Source of the DNA: an uncultured Clostridia bacterium
GTDB taxonomy: Bacteria; Bacillota; Clostridia; TANB77; CAG-508
Direction of reading: 5' to 3'
DNA length: 19,898 nucleotides
Assembly (NCBI GenBank): GCA_934167095.1
Contig: CAKPKE010000022.1
Span: 1-19,898, forward strand
In this document: one piece after another, positions 13,553 to 19,898 of the stretch
Layout: each line of letters opens with the position of its first letter
Position numbering within the stretch: the stretch's first letter is position 1
The notes under the pieces: generated by a model
What the model was told of the DNA's origin: nothing
The model's input: the letters and a program-made list of their open reading frames with translations, nothing else
Databases searched by the model: none
Position numbers and translations under genes: made by a program

Positions 13553-14890
13553 TTGAAAAAATTATTTTTAATATTAATACCAGTACTATTGTTAGTAATT
13601 CCTAATAAATGTGAAGCAAAGTATATTCTAGAAAAAACAACAAAAGTTAGTGTTAATATACAATCTCCAGTTAGTCTTACAATTACTGATATTAATAATT
13701 CTATTATAAATAATAACGAAATTGCAGTAGAATTTGCTCAAGTTAGCTTTAATAGTGGGGGAGCCACATACAAATATAATGATGCAGGCTATGATTTTGA
13801 TAATTCTACAGAAATAAAATTAGATAATAATCAACAGATATGCGAGGAAGGCTTTTATCAAATTATATTAAATAATTCAAAATATTATAATTTTCAAATA
13901 AAAAAAGCTGTATGCAAAAATTCTGATAATCATTACTATTTAACGCTTCAAGAAGCTGTTAATATTCCTAACAATAAAATAGAACTATTAAATAATTTTT
14001 CTGAAAACACTATAACAGTTAATGAGAATGTTTCTTTAGATTTAAAATTCTATACAGTAAGTACATCTTTTATAATACCTTCTAATGTAGTTTTTGACAT
14101 TACAAATGGAGTTGTAAAAGGACTTGAAAATATTCCAACTTTTAAGGTTTTTGGAACACTAAATACTATAATTGGTTTTTATTATCAAACAGGAACCGCA
14201 CCTATTATAGAATGCAATGGCGGAGAAGTTAATACTAAAGATGGTTCTTTTGAAGGAACCACAAATGCTTGTATCAATAGTATTTCAAGTAACATTAATA
14301 TATTAGGCGGAACCTTTAGAAGTAGTTGTGAATCGCCAGTATTAAAAGCTAACTCTAGTATAATAAACATAGAAAATGCTATTATAAAACATCTACTACA
14401 AGGCTACTATAAAGCTATAGATATTACTTCATCTAAATTGAAAATAGATAAAAATACAAAAATTACATCCAAAAATTTATCAATAATAGCAGCATCATCA
14501 GATATCTTAATTATATCTGCTAATATTCGTGGTGGAATAACTTCGTTAGGAGGTAATTCTATTTTAGAAGTTAGAAAGAATGTACAAATTCAAAGTAGTA
14601 GTGCTGTGGCAACGATTACCTCATATAATCATTTAATTGTAGATGGTGCAAAAATAATAAACAATAAAGATGAGAGAGCTATTCATATAGCAGGAGGTAG
14701 GGCAGATATAACTAATGCCAATTTAACAAGTAATTGGCTATATACAGTTTATGCTGTTTATGAAAACACAACAGTAAATATAAGTAATTCAACAATTATA
14801 AATACTGCTAACAACTATGCAATATTTGCTCGTGAGGGAGGAGTTACTATTGATGAGAATACAGTAATAACAGGCAATGTACAATACTAA
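13553..14890 (+). CDS. Secreted beta-helix-like surface protein, 445 aa
   Basis: A 445-aa exported protein. An ordinary signal peptide covers about 1-22 (KKLFLILIPVLLLVIP, then NKCEA before K23). The first part of the mature protein (about 23-125) is beta-rich. From about 150 onward short repeating strands with N, S, T and I ladders appear (SSNINILGGTFRSS, SSIINIENAIIKH, SKLKIDKNTKITS, TTVNISNSTIINTANNYAIF), the look of a right-handed parallel beta-helix. No LPXTG-like or membrane anchor is present at the C terminus (TGNVQY). The start is TTG at 13553, behind AAAGGA. A TATAAT at 13503-13508 lacks a good -35, so it may be cotranscribed with the cassette. Ligand and enzymatic activity are unknown; no catalytic site was recognised. 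Confidence 0.72.
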   Translation: MKKLFLILIPVLLLVIPNKCEAKYILEKTTKVSVNIQSPVSLTITDINNSIINNNEIAVEFAQVSFNSGGATYKYNDAGYDFDNSTEIKLDNNQQICEEGFYQIILNNSKYYNFQIKKAVCKNSDNHYYLTLQEAVNIPNNKIELLNNFSENTITVNENVSLDLKFYTVSTSFIIPSNVVFDITNGVVKGLENIPTFKVFGTLNTIIGFYYQTGTAPIIECNGGEVNTKDGSFEGTTNACINSISSNINILGGTFRSSCESPVLKANSSIINIENAIIKHLLQGYYKAIDITSSKLKIDKNTKITSKNLSIIAASSDILIISANIRGGITSLGGNSILEVRKNVQIQSSSAVATITSYNHLIVDGAKIINNKDERAIHIAGGRADITNANLTSNWLYTVYAVYENTTVNISNSTIINTANNYAIFAREGGVTIDENTVITGNVQY

Positions 14891-14923
14891 ATAATTAAAA
14901 CCATATATTATTAATTAATTTTA

Positions 14924-14982
14924 ACTAATAATACACCTATAAATGAGTGTAATTATATATAGGTGTATTATATTAGTTTTTA
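14924..14982 (+). terminator. Terminator between convergent genes
   Basis: Arms 14924-14941 and 14958-14977 pair over about 18 positions with a two-base bulge (ATACACCTATA with TATAGGTGTAT, ACTAATA with TATTAGT). TTTTTA follows on the plus strand, running into the stop of the minus-strand gene. It mainly serves the plus-strand cassette, though the stem could also slow the opposing transcript. Confidence 0.85.
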
Positions 14983-15771
14983 TTGTTCGATAATATATTG
15001 TTTAATTGCATTTAAATCAGAAGAATAATTGTTTTTTACTTTTACTCTAAATAATTTTATATTTACATTTTCAAAAAGACTATTTACAAAATAATCTCGT
15101 TCTTGTCTATTTGGACGATTATGAGTATAGTCATCTAATTCAATACAACAAGCTATTCTACATGTTGCATTATCAGTTACAACAAAATCTATACTTTTTC
15201 TATTAATTTTATTTATATCTGCCCAATTGTGATCGGAAACATCAATTATACTATTTAGACGAACTTGAGTAAATATTTTCATATCTAAATCTTCAGTTTT
15301 AAAGAAGCTTTCAAGTTGCTTCAAGAATATAAGCTCAGTTTTTGTCATCAAATAGTTATTAGGTTGATATTTCTTTGAAACATTATCATTTGTTCTTGTA
15401 GAAATAGTATCATTAGGCTTTGAATTTATAGCCTCAGGTGTAATATGAATAGTAGTTGTTGTAGTGTTTGTTAATTTATTAATTCTATGTTGATACTCAA
15501 TGCGTTGTCTATATAAAGCTTTTTTATAAGCTGATTCTAAGTTATCTTTTTGTTTTTTCAACTCTTTATTTTCTTCAGTAAGATATGCTGTATTTGAATC
15601 CAAGTAGGGAAGAACCTTATTAGAATTAATATCATCACTTAAATTCTTATCTTCTTTCAAATTTGATTTATTTTCATCAACAGGTACCCAAGTTATTTCT
15701 ATAAAAGATATTGCAAACAAAAATATTGTCAGAATAGGGAAGGTACATAACACAGCAATTAGAATATCCAT
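14980..15771 (-). CDS. Membrane-anchored DUF2726 protein, PD-(D/E)XK-like
   Basis: A 263-aa protein with an N-terminal membrane helix (about 3-24), a lysine/glutamate-rich coiled-coil segment (about 62-98), a Thr/Asn/Ser-rich linker (about 100-140), and a C-terminal DUF2726 domain (about 141-260). The domain shows MTKTELIFLKQLES, IFTQVRLNSIIDVSD, SIDFVVTD with D195, IELDD (E211, D213/D214) and RQERDYFVNSLFE, the arrangement of a PD-(D/E)XK nuclease-like core. The ATG at 15771 is chosen because AAGGAG (about 15785-15790) precedes it; an upstream in-frame ATG at 15816 overlaps the predicted -10. DUF2726 proteins usually have nuclease-like residues but unknown substrates. It stands alone and converges on the secretion cassette. 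Confidence 0.8.
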   Translation of the reverse strand: MDILIAVLCTFPILTIFLFAISFIEITWVPVDENKSNLKEDKNLSDDINSNKVLPYLDSNTAYLTEENKELKKQKDNLESAYKKALYRQRIEYQHRINKLTNTTTTTIHITPEAINSKPNDTISTRTNDNVSKKYQPNNYLMTKTELIFLKQLESFFKTEDLDMKIFTQVRLNSIIDVSDHNWADINKINRKSIDFVVTDNATCRIACCIELDDYTHNRPNRQERDYFVNSLFENVNIKLFRVKVKNNYSSDLNAIKQYIIEQ

Positions 15772-15806
15772 AATTTTATTTTTTCTCCTTAGTATATATA
15801 TTACAA

Positions 15807-15835
15807 ATATTACCATATTAAAATATCATTTTCAA
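15807..15835 (-). promoter_or_regulatory. Promoter of the DUF2726 gene
   Basis: On the minus strand TTGAAA (15835-15830), a 17-base spacer and TAATAT (15812-15807). The predicted start is near 15800, which leaves a leader of about 28 bases before the ATG at 15771. Confidence 0.55.
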
Positions 15836-15934
15836 TCCAAAATAATAAAAATATAAATTAATGAAAAATGAAATAAATTTAAAATTGAATCTAAAAATAT
15901 TATAAATAATAAAAATACTTTTATTATTAAATGA

Positions 15935-16275
15935 TTGACAAGACATATTAGAGTGTGGTTAAATAAATTTATTAAATCAATAAAATAAAAAATAAAACCA
16001 ATATTTATTTTTTTAAATTTTATATATAAATAGGAAGCAGGAGAGAGCTGAAAAGGCTTTGTTAAGGATATATAAAATATTGCGCAAAATCAATCTTTTG
16101 TGTAAATATATTAATATAAAATATAGAGGTATCCATGACAGCTACTCCTACAGCTATATTGATTACCTCTTGTGCTAAATCCTAGAAATTGTATTAATTA
16201 TTTATATTGTAAATAATATATTTATTTTTATACTATGCTCAGGATTAGTTTTTAGCCTTCTTTTTTATTTAGTAA
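15935..16275 (+). ncRNA. Candidate structured RNA unit in gene-free DNA
   Basis: A perfect TTGACA (15935-15940) with TTAAAT after 18 bases could start a transcript near 15971. Downstream are GGATA (16066-16070) matching TATCC (16130-16134), a hairpin TTGCGCAAAA/TTTTGTGTAA (16080-16089/16096-16105, two wobbles), AGAGGTA/TACCTCT (16125-16131/16164-16170), and ATTATTTA/TAAATAAT (16197-16204/16210-16217). GCTAA-ATCCT (16174-16183) matches AGGAT and TTAGC (16241-16256) before a T-run (16258-16266). The closing stems at 16130-16131 overlap, so two folds compete. The pairing is seen; that this is an RNA gene is inference, and AT-rich DNA gives many chance stems. Confidence 0.3.
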
Positions 16276-16425
16276 TATAATTTTATGTCTAATATATTTT
16301 TATCATTAATATAATTTTTATATTCCTATAAATATTTTTATATAATTTTTGCTAAAAATTCTCAAACCCTCTAAAATGCTATATTTGCCTTATTTTTCAA
16401 ACAACAAACTATATGTCTAAAAAAT

Positions 16426-16621
16426 AAAAACGCCTTAAAATCGATTCTCGTGCGTCGCTTTTTTGACGTTTTTTAGCGTTTTCATTAAAGTATTGATGTT
16501 TAGCCGTTTTTAGCTATTTTAGTAGTTAAAGCTCATATCATTCATAATTGTATTATACTATTAGACATATAATTTAGTATTATAGATATAAAAATGTCTT
16601 AAATTTGATTTTCACGCGTCA
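16426..16621. repeat. Diverged 32-bp direct repeat, two copies
   Basis: Copies at 16426-16457 and 16590-16621 match at 24 of 32 positions. Seven of the eight differences are transitions, and six of these put A or T in the second copy where the first has G or C. The shared core is GATT-x-TC-xx-GCGTC. The pattern looks like a repeat decaying under AT-biased mutation. Confidence 0.5.
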
Positions 16622-16728
16622 TAAATATAAAGTTATTGTTGAATTTGTAATATAAAATTTTATAAATTATAATATGTTAAATATGTTATTGTAGAAAATT
16701 ATTAAATTTAACAAATCATAAATTACAA

Positions 16729-16784
16729 TTAAAAATATTTATAAATAAATTTAACAACAAATGTTCGTTTATAAATATTTTTAA
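16729..16784. repeat. 17-bp perfect inverted repeat
   Basis: TTAAAAATATTTATAAA at 16729-16745 is repeated inverted at 16768-16784 around a 22-base spacer. It is entirely A/T, so chance is possible, but the length is notable. No gene or T-run is attached. Confidence 0.5.
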
Positions 16785-17101
16785 AATTAATTTTGCACAA
16801 AATTTCAATTTATTTAATTATTTAAATTTTAATTATTATTTTTTATTTTTACAAAAAATTTTTTATCTCAATCTCAATTTTAGTTTTAGTTTTAATATTC
16901 AATAATATAAATTCATATATACTTACTTATTTGTATTTTAATTTTATTTTTATTCTTATATTTTATAACTTATCTAAAATAGCCTAGTCCCCCATTCCCT
17001 ACTTATTGTTTGTGTATTACAAAAAATATTATTTTATCTATTCTCGATAACACAGATAAACATTATTTGTCTTGTGCTTCAGAAACTAAGTCTAAAATAA
17101 A

Positions 17102-17159
17102 AAGGAGATACTATATTGAAGCAAACTCTCAAAGTTTCACTTTATACTTGTATCTCCTT
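17102..17159 (-). terminator. Terminator of the minus-strand operon
   Basis: AAGGAGATAC (17102-17111) and GTATCTCCTT (17150-17159) are perfect inverted arms. A nested AAACT/AGTTT pair (17123-17127/17133-17137) gives a long rod. On the minus strand TTTTTATTTT follows; on the plus strand GTTTTTTATTTT follows, so it can act in both directions. It begins six bases after the 37-aa gene's stop. Confidence 0.8.
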
Positions 17160-17164
17160 GTTTT

Positions 17165-17278
17165 TTATTTTGTTAGTGCTAAATATAAATAAAATAATCC
17201 AATAGCAATGCCTATTCCCAATATTATATAGAAAATAATTTTTCCAAAACCATCATTCCCTTTATTGTTCTTCTTCAT
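17165..17278 (-). CDS. 37-aa single-helix membrane microprotein
   Basis: A short gene encoding 37 aa: a polar start MKKNNKGNDGFGK, one membrane helix at about 14-34 (IIFYIILGIGIAIGLFYLYL) and the tail ALTK. The start is well supported: AGGAGG at 17285-17290 lies six bases before the ATG on the minus strand. It overlaps the end of the DUF4230 gene by 17 bases in another frame and ends just before the operon terminator, so it is the last gene of the operon. I do not recognise it; a small partner of the DUF4230 membrane protein is a reasonable guess from position only. Confidence 0.65.
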   Translation of the reverse strand: MKKNNKGNDGFGKIIFYIILGIGIAIGLFYLYLALTK

Positions 17279-17972
17279 TATTTACCTCCTCAGTTACATT
17301 ATCATCAATATATTCATATTCTATATTATAGTCCTTATATTTATCATTACTCTTTATAAAACTTTCTATAAGAGTTCTTCCATTTTCGTCTGCCTTTGTA
17401 AGAAGTCCATGATTTACTGCATCCTGTTCTCCTTGTTTTTTTACATCTTTTAAAGCCTCATTGTATTTTTCTGAGTCTATTCTAGAAAACCAACTTTCAT
17501 TATCTATATATTTTTCAAAGGAGTTTAAATCTAGTGTAGAATTATAAACTTTTGAATGTGGCAAAATTATTGTTATATTTTTGTTTTCTTCATCTATATT
17601 TTTTATAGATATATCCTCAAAGTTTATTGAAGCATCAACTTGAACCATATAGCTGAATATCATTCTACTCTCAGTAAATGGAATATCATATTCATCAAAA
17701 AGTTTCCTAGTAAAGGCGCTATTCTCTAAAACTCTTACGAATGCAGATTGCGTTACGAGTTCTCCAACATTTTTTAATCCTATATCTAATGTTGTTGCTT
17801 TAGTTGTAAAAATTGCATTAGATTTCATGCCTAAATAGAAAATTCCAATTAGTATTACTAATATTATTCCTTTTTTTACAAGTTTAGGGCAATGTTTAAA
17901 GATTGATTTCACACTTTTAAATTTATGCTCTTTTTTTACTTCTTCGCTTGTTTTTTCTTTTTCTTCTTCCAT
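17262..17972 (-). CDS. DUF4230 membrane-anchored protein
   Basis: A 236-aa protein of the DUF4230 family. It has a charged cytoplasmic N terminus (about 1-33), one membrane helix (about 34-49), then an extracellular domain. Family landmarks are LDIGLKNVGELVTQSAFV (about 62-79), IPFTESRMIFSYMVQVDASI near 97-116, ITIILPHSKVYNSTLDLNSF, and a helical stretch EKYNEALKDVKKQGEQDA followed by LIESFIKS. The tail is strongly acidic. AGGAGG (17979-17984) lies six bases before the ATG. It follows the 156-aa gene by 67 bases and overlaps the 37-aa gene. The function of DUF4230 is not known; proteins of this type are usually anchored with the domain outside. Confidence 0.82.
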   Translation of the reverse strand: MEEEKEKTSEEVKKEHKFKSVKSIFKHCPKLVKKGIILVILIGIFYLGMKSNAIFTTKATTLDIGLKNVGELVTQSAFVRVLENSAFTRKLFDEYDIPFTESRMIFSYMVQVDASINFEDISIKNIDEENKNITIILPHSKVYNSTLDLNSFEKYIDNESWFSRIDSEKYNEALKDVKKQGEQDAVNHGLLTKADENGRTLIESFIKSNDKYKDYNIEYEYIDDNVTEEVNNEEEQ

Positions 17973-18039
17973 ATATAACCTCCTATTATTTCCCCATATT
18001 ATGCTTTGTTTTTTTCGCGAATAATTTAGATATTTAAAT

Positions 18040-18510
18040 CTAATCCCTTGTTATATTAAGCATTTTAAGCACAAAACTTTTAAATTTTGCAAAAAATGAT
18101 TCTTTACGTTCTATTAATTGATTACTCTTTGTTTTTTCAGATACATTAATATAGTTATTTTCGATATTCTTTTTTGCTTTTACATACATAGATTCAAGAT
18201 TATATTTTTCTCTTTTTTCTTTCTCTAAGCTTTGTTGGTTTAAATAAAGTATTTGTTTTATTTTAGCCTGTTCTTCTTGTGTTGCAAAGTAGTTTGTATA
18301 TAAATTAACTATAATTGCATTGGCTTCTGCAGAAATATTTTGTTCCGATAAGTCAATTTGAGGATTTATCCTGAATATATAATTTTTATCCATATTTTGT
18401 TTGTAAAAATTTATTTTTTTAGATGGAATTTTATTATATGCTTCTTTTGGAAAATAACTTATTATTTCTAAAACTTCTGTATATGCCTTAGCATATTTTG
18501 AGTTAACCAT
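18040..18510 (-). CDS. Unknown 156-aa cytosolic protein
   Basis: A 156-aa lysine- and glutamate-rich protein with no membrane helix or signal peptide. The conserved-looking part is YAKAYTEVLEIISYFPKEAY (about 6-25), a segment with KIPSKKINFYKQNMDKNY, and EANAIIVNLYTNYFATQEEQ in the middle, followed by a charged helical region. Similar proteins are common as hypotheticals in Clostridia as far as I recall, without known function. The ATG at 18510 is chosen over 18534 because GAGAGGAAG (18520-18528) precedes it by nine bases. It overlaps the stop of the 330-aa gene by eight bases, so the two are translationally coupled. Confidence 0.7.
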   Translation of the reverse strand: MVNSKYAKAYTEVLEIISYFPKEAYNKIPSKKINFYKQNMDKNYIFRINPQIDLSEQNISAEANAIIVNLYTNYFATQEEQAKIKQILYLNQQSLEKEKREKYNLESMYVKAKKNIENNYINVSEKTKSNQLIERKESFFAKFKSFVLKMLNITRD

Positions 18511-19495
18511 TTTCTTTTTCTTCCTCTCTAGCATTTTCTTGAGTCATTTCTTGTGCTATTGATTCTTCAACTTTTTCCATTGAAGTAGTATGCAATGCAT
18601 TTCTTAGAGCACTTTTAGGTGTAATAGAGCTTTTTTCAAACTCTTGATTTCTTTCTTTAATTTTCTTTAAAGTTGACTGTATATCTTCTTGTTGTAATTG
18701 TTCCGGCTTTATTCTTCCAACTACATATTCATAAAATTCTGGTCCATTTTTTGCAAATTGCATTAATGCAGATAATTCAAATAAGTCCTTGTCTGGGTCA
18801 GAATATTTTTTTGCTTCTTTTTCAAAATTTTCAACATTGCCTAAATTTTTTAACGATATTGTAAAGTCACCTAATTGCCCAACTTCATTCTTATTTCGCA
18901 TTGTAGCTGTATATTCAACAATTAATGGGAATAATTCCGGATAAGTATATTGTTTGAATGTTTTGAAAATTAAATCAATAACAGTTGGATTATTTGTATC
19001 TATTTGGTATGAGGTACATTTATTTAATGGTCTATTAAAACATGCTTCAGCTAATTCGTCTATTGTAAGATCCTTGCTTGCATCAAAGCCTTTTGGAGAA
19101 GATTGGGTATTATTATCAATAACAATTCTAAAATTTCCTCCTAATTTTCTTTGCATAGAATAAATTGCAGAAATAATATTTTCAACTTTTTGTGATTTTA
19201 AATATATTCTTGGTTTATGATCATATTCTTCTTTAGAAGAAGCAAACAAGATATCATATATATCATCAATAGAATCAGTGTCATAAATATCAAGAATTTC
19301 TGGCTTTGATAGCATTTTTAAAGCATAATCATCAGGTCTTTTAGCATCATATTCATAAACTGGTCTTTTAACACAAAGAATTACAGTCTTTCCTTGTTTT
19401 ATTAATTTTTCTCTTTCTTGTAATAAACTTTCTATATTATCTTTGCTTTCATCCCCAATAATTTTTATTGCTGCTCCATCATTTATTTTTTCCAT
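18503..19495 (-). CDS. Unknown 330-aa protein, first gene of the minus-strand operon
   Basis: A 330-aa soluble protein without membrane helix or signal peptide. The N-terminal part starts IKIIGDESKDNIESLLQERE and contains KQGKTVILCVKRPVYEYDAK, which suggests an alpha/beta fold. The middle is helical (FELSALMQFAKNGPEFYEYV) and the C-terminal 60 residues are rich in charged residues (IKERNQEFEKS, EESIAQEMTQENAREEEKE). No nucleotide-binding or catalytic motif was recognised. GGAGGT precedes the ATG at 19495. It is coupled to the 156-aa gene by an eight-base overlap. The family is unknown to me. Confidence 0.7.
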   Translation of the reverse strand: MEKINDGAAIKIIGDESKDNIESLLQEREKLIKQGKTVILCVKRPVYEYDAKRPDDYALKMLSKPEILDIYDTDSIDDIYDILFASSKEEYDHKPRIYLKSQKVENIISAIYSMQRKLGGNFRIVIDNNTQSSPKGFDASKDLTIDELAEACFNRPLNKCTSYQIDTNNPTVIDLIFKTFKQYTYPELFPLIVEYTATMRNKNEVGQLGDFTISLKNLGNVENFEKEAKKYSDPDKDLFELSALMQFAKNGPEFYEYVVGRIKPEQLQQEDIQSTLKKIKERNQEFEKSSITPKSALRNALHTTSMEKVEESIAQEMTQENAREEEKENG

Positions 19496-19677
19496 TAAAT
19501 ACCTCCAATATGTTTACATTTTAATATACTATAAAAATAACATATTTAATGGAAATACTCAATATTTTTTATGATTTTTTTACGGTTCATGAAGTTTTCA
19601 CAGCTCTTAAATTATTTCATAAAATATTAATATACACGTATTTTTTACAAAATTCTTAGAAAGGATACTAAAATTAA

Positions 19678-19898
19678 ATGAAAAAATTAATTACTATTTT
19701 TACACTTATACTTTCATTGTTTATAATGAATATGGCTTTATCTTATGCTTCTGAAACACCTGTATATGACGAAAGTTATAATAATAATCAAGGTGCAATT
19801 TATGCAAATGGTACTGCTGTTGTAGTATCAGAATCAGATGGAAAAACACTTGTAAGCTGGGATGGCGGAAGTCAAATTGTTTCAAATAATGTTACTAT
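19678..19898 (+). CDS. Secreted surface protein, partial (cut by window end)
   Basis: The first 73 codons of an exported protein. The signal peptide is about 1-24 (KKLITIFTLILSLFIMNMAL, then SYA before SETP). The mature start is polar (TPVYDESYNNNQGAIYANG), followed by strands VVVSESDGKTLVSWDGGSQ, a pattern seen in repetitive surface proteins of gut Clostridia with beta-helix or Ig-like folds. AAGGA at 19661-19665 precedes the ATG. It diverges from the minus-strand operon across about 180 bases that should hold both promoters, though none was clear enough to place. The fold and length cannot be judged from the fragment. Confidence 0.7.
   Translation, partial: MKKLITIFTLILSLFIMNMALSYASETPVYDESYNNNQGAIYANGTAVVVSESDGKTLVSWDGGSQIVSNNVT

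Larger units (their letters stand above)
16276..17101. other. Gene-free AT-rich stretch
   Basis: No reading frame here has a convincing ribosome binding site or recognisable protein. It holds the decayed direct repeat (16426-16457 and 16590-16621), a 10-bp inverted pair ATATGTCTAA/TTAGACATAT (16411-16420/16561-16570), the 17-bp inverted repeat (16729-16784), and an 11-bp direct repeat AAATTTAACAA (16704-16714 and 16747-16757). A GC-richer patch at about 16981-17002 (AGCCTAGTCCCCCATTCCCT) stands out; on the minus strand it is a G-rich run. Confidence 0.6.

Noticed and set aside
15772..15816. Longer N terminus of the DUF2726 protein
   Set aside because: The upstream ATG overlaps the predicted promoter and has no ribosome binding site.
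16058..16177. TTG-started frame of about 39 codons
   Set aside because: No recognisable protein; the purine-rich run upstream is too far away and the frame is probably chance.
16134..16185. 16-codon plus-strand frame (MTATPTAILITSCAKS) as a type I toxin
   Set aside because: No ribosome binding site, too short a hydrophobic part, and it lies inside paired segments.
16411..16570. 160-bp MITE with 10-bp terminal inverted repeats
   Set aside because: No target-site duplication and a mostly A/T repeat; many such pairs are expected by chance here.
15900..17100. CRISPR array or replication origin in the AT-rich region
   Set aside because: The repeats are only two and diverged, and no DnaA-box cluster was seen.
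17010..17192. 60-codon plus-strand reading frame
   Set aside because: It crosses the terminator stem, has no ribosome binding site, and overlaps the 37-aa gene.

Overview
The window looks like a chromosome segment from an AT-rich, low-GC Gram-positive bacterium of the Clostridia, probably an uncultured gut-type lineage. The evidence is strong AGGAGG-type ribosome binding sites, TTG and GTG starts, intrinsic terminators, the sporulation pair YabP/YabQ beside DivIC, an ER-type (SipW-like) signal peptidase with TasA/camelysin-like substrates, and codon use dominated by A and T. The lineage call is inference.

Left part (1-4840) is a mosaic. A beta-CASP metallo-beta-lactamase nuclease (212-1624) and three small single-gene units (70-aa two-helix membrane protein on the minus strand, 227-aa and 129-aa proteins on the plus strand) are visibly richer in G+C than their neighbours. 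Each of the three small units has its own promoter and terminator. A very AT-rich alanine racemase lies between the nuclease and these units. The two plus-strand small genes share the promoter layout TTGCAA-17-TATAAT.

Central part (4850-11740) is AT-rich core genome on the plus strand: a TVP38/TMEM64 membrane protein, a small unknown protein, a YgjP-type zinc metalloprotease, prfB with its programmed +1 frameshift, an aspartokinase gene carrying one extra base, then yabP-yabQ-divIC and rho. The terminators after prfB, lysC, divIC and rho are clear.

A secretion cassette follows (11942-14890): a TasA/camelysin-like protein, an ER-type signal peptidase with a Ser/His dyad, a second small protein with the same kind of leader, then a secreted beta-helix-like protein. 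The order substrate-peptidase-substrate resembles tapA-sipW-tasA of Bacillus, so a surface fibre or matrix role is inferred.

Right part (14980-19898): a minus-strand membrane-anchored DUF2726 (PD-(D/E)XK-like) protein converges on the cassette. Upstream of it is about 1.3 kb without a recognisable gene, holding a possible structured RNA unit (about 15935-16275), a decayed 32-bp direct repeat and a 17-bp perfect inverted repeat. A minus-strand operon of four genes follows (unknown 330 aa, unknown 156 aa, DUF4230 membrane protein, 37-aa one-helix protein), ending in a 10-bp perfect terminator stem. A secreted surface protein gene starts at 19678 and runs off the window. No tRNA, rRNA, CRISPR array or transposase gene was seen.
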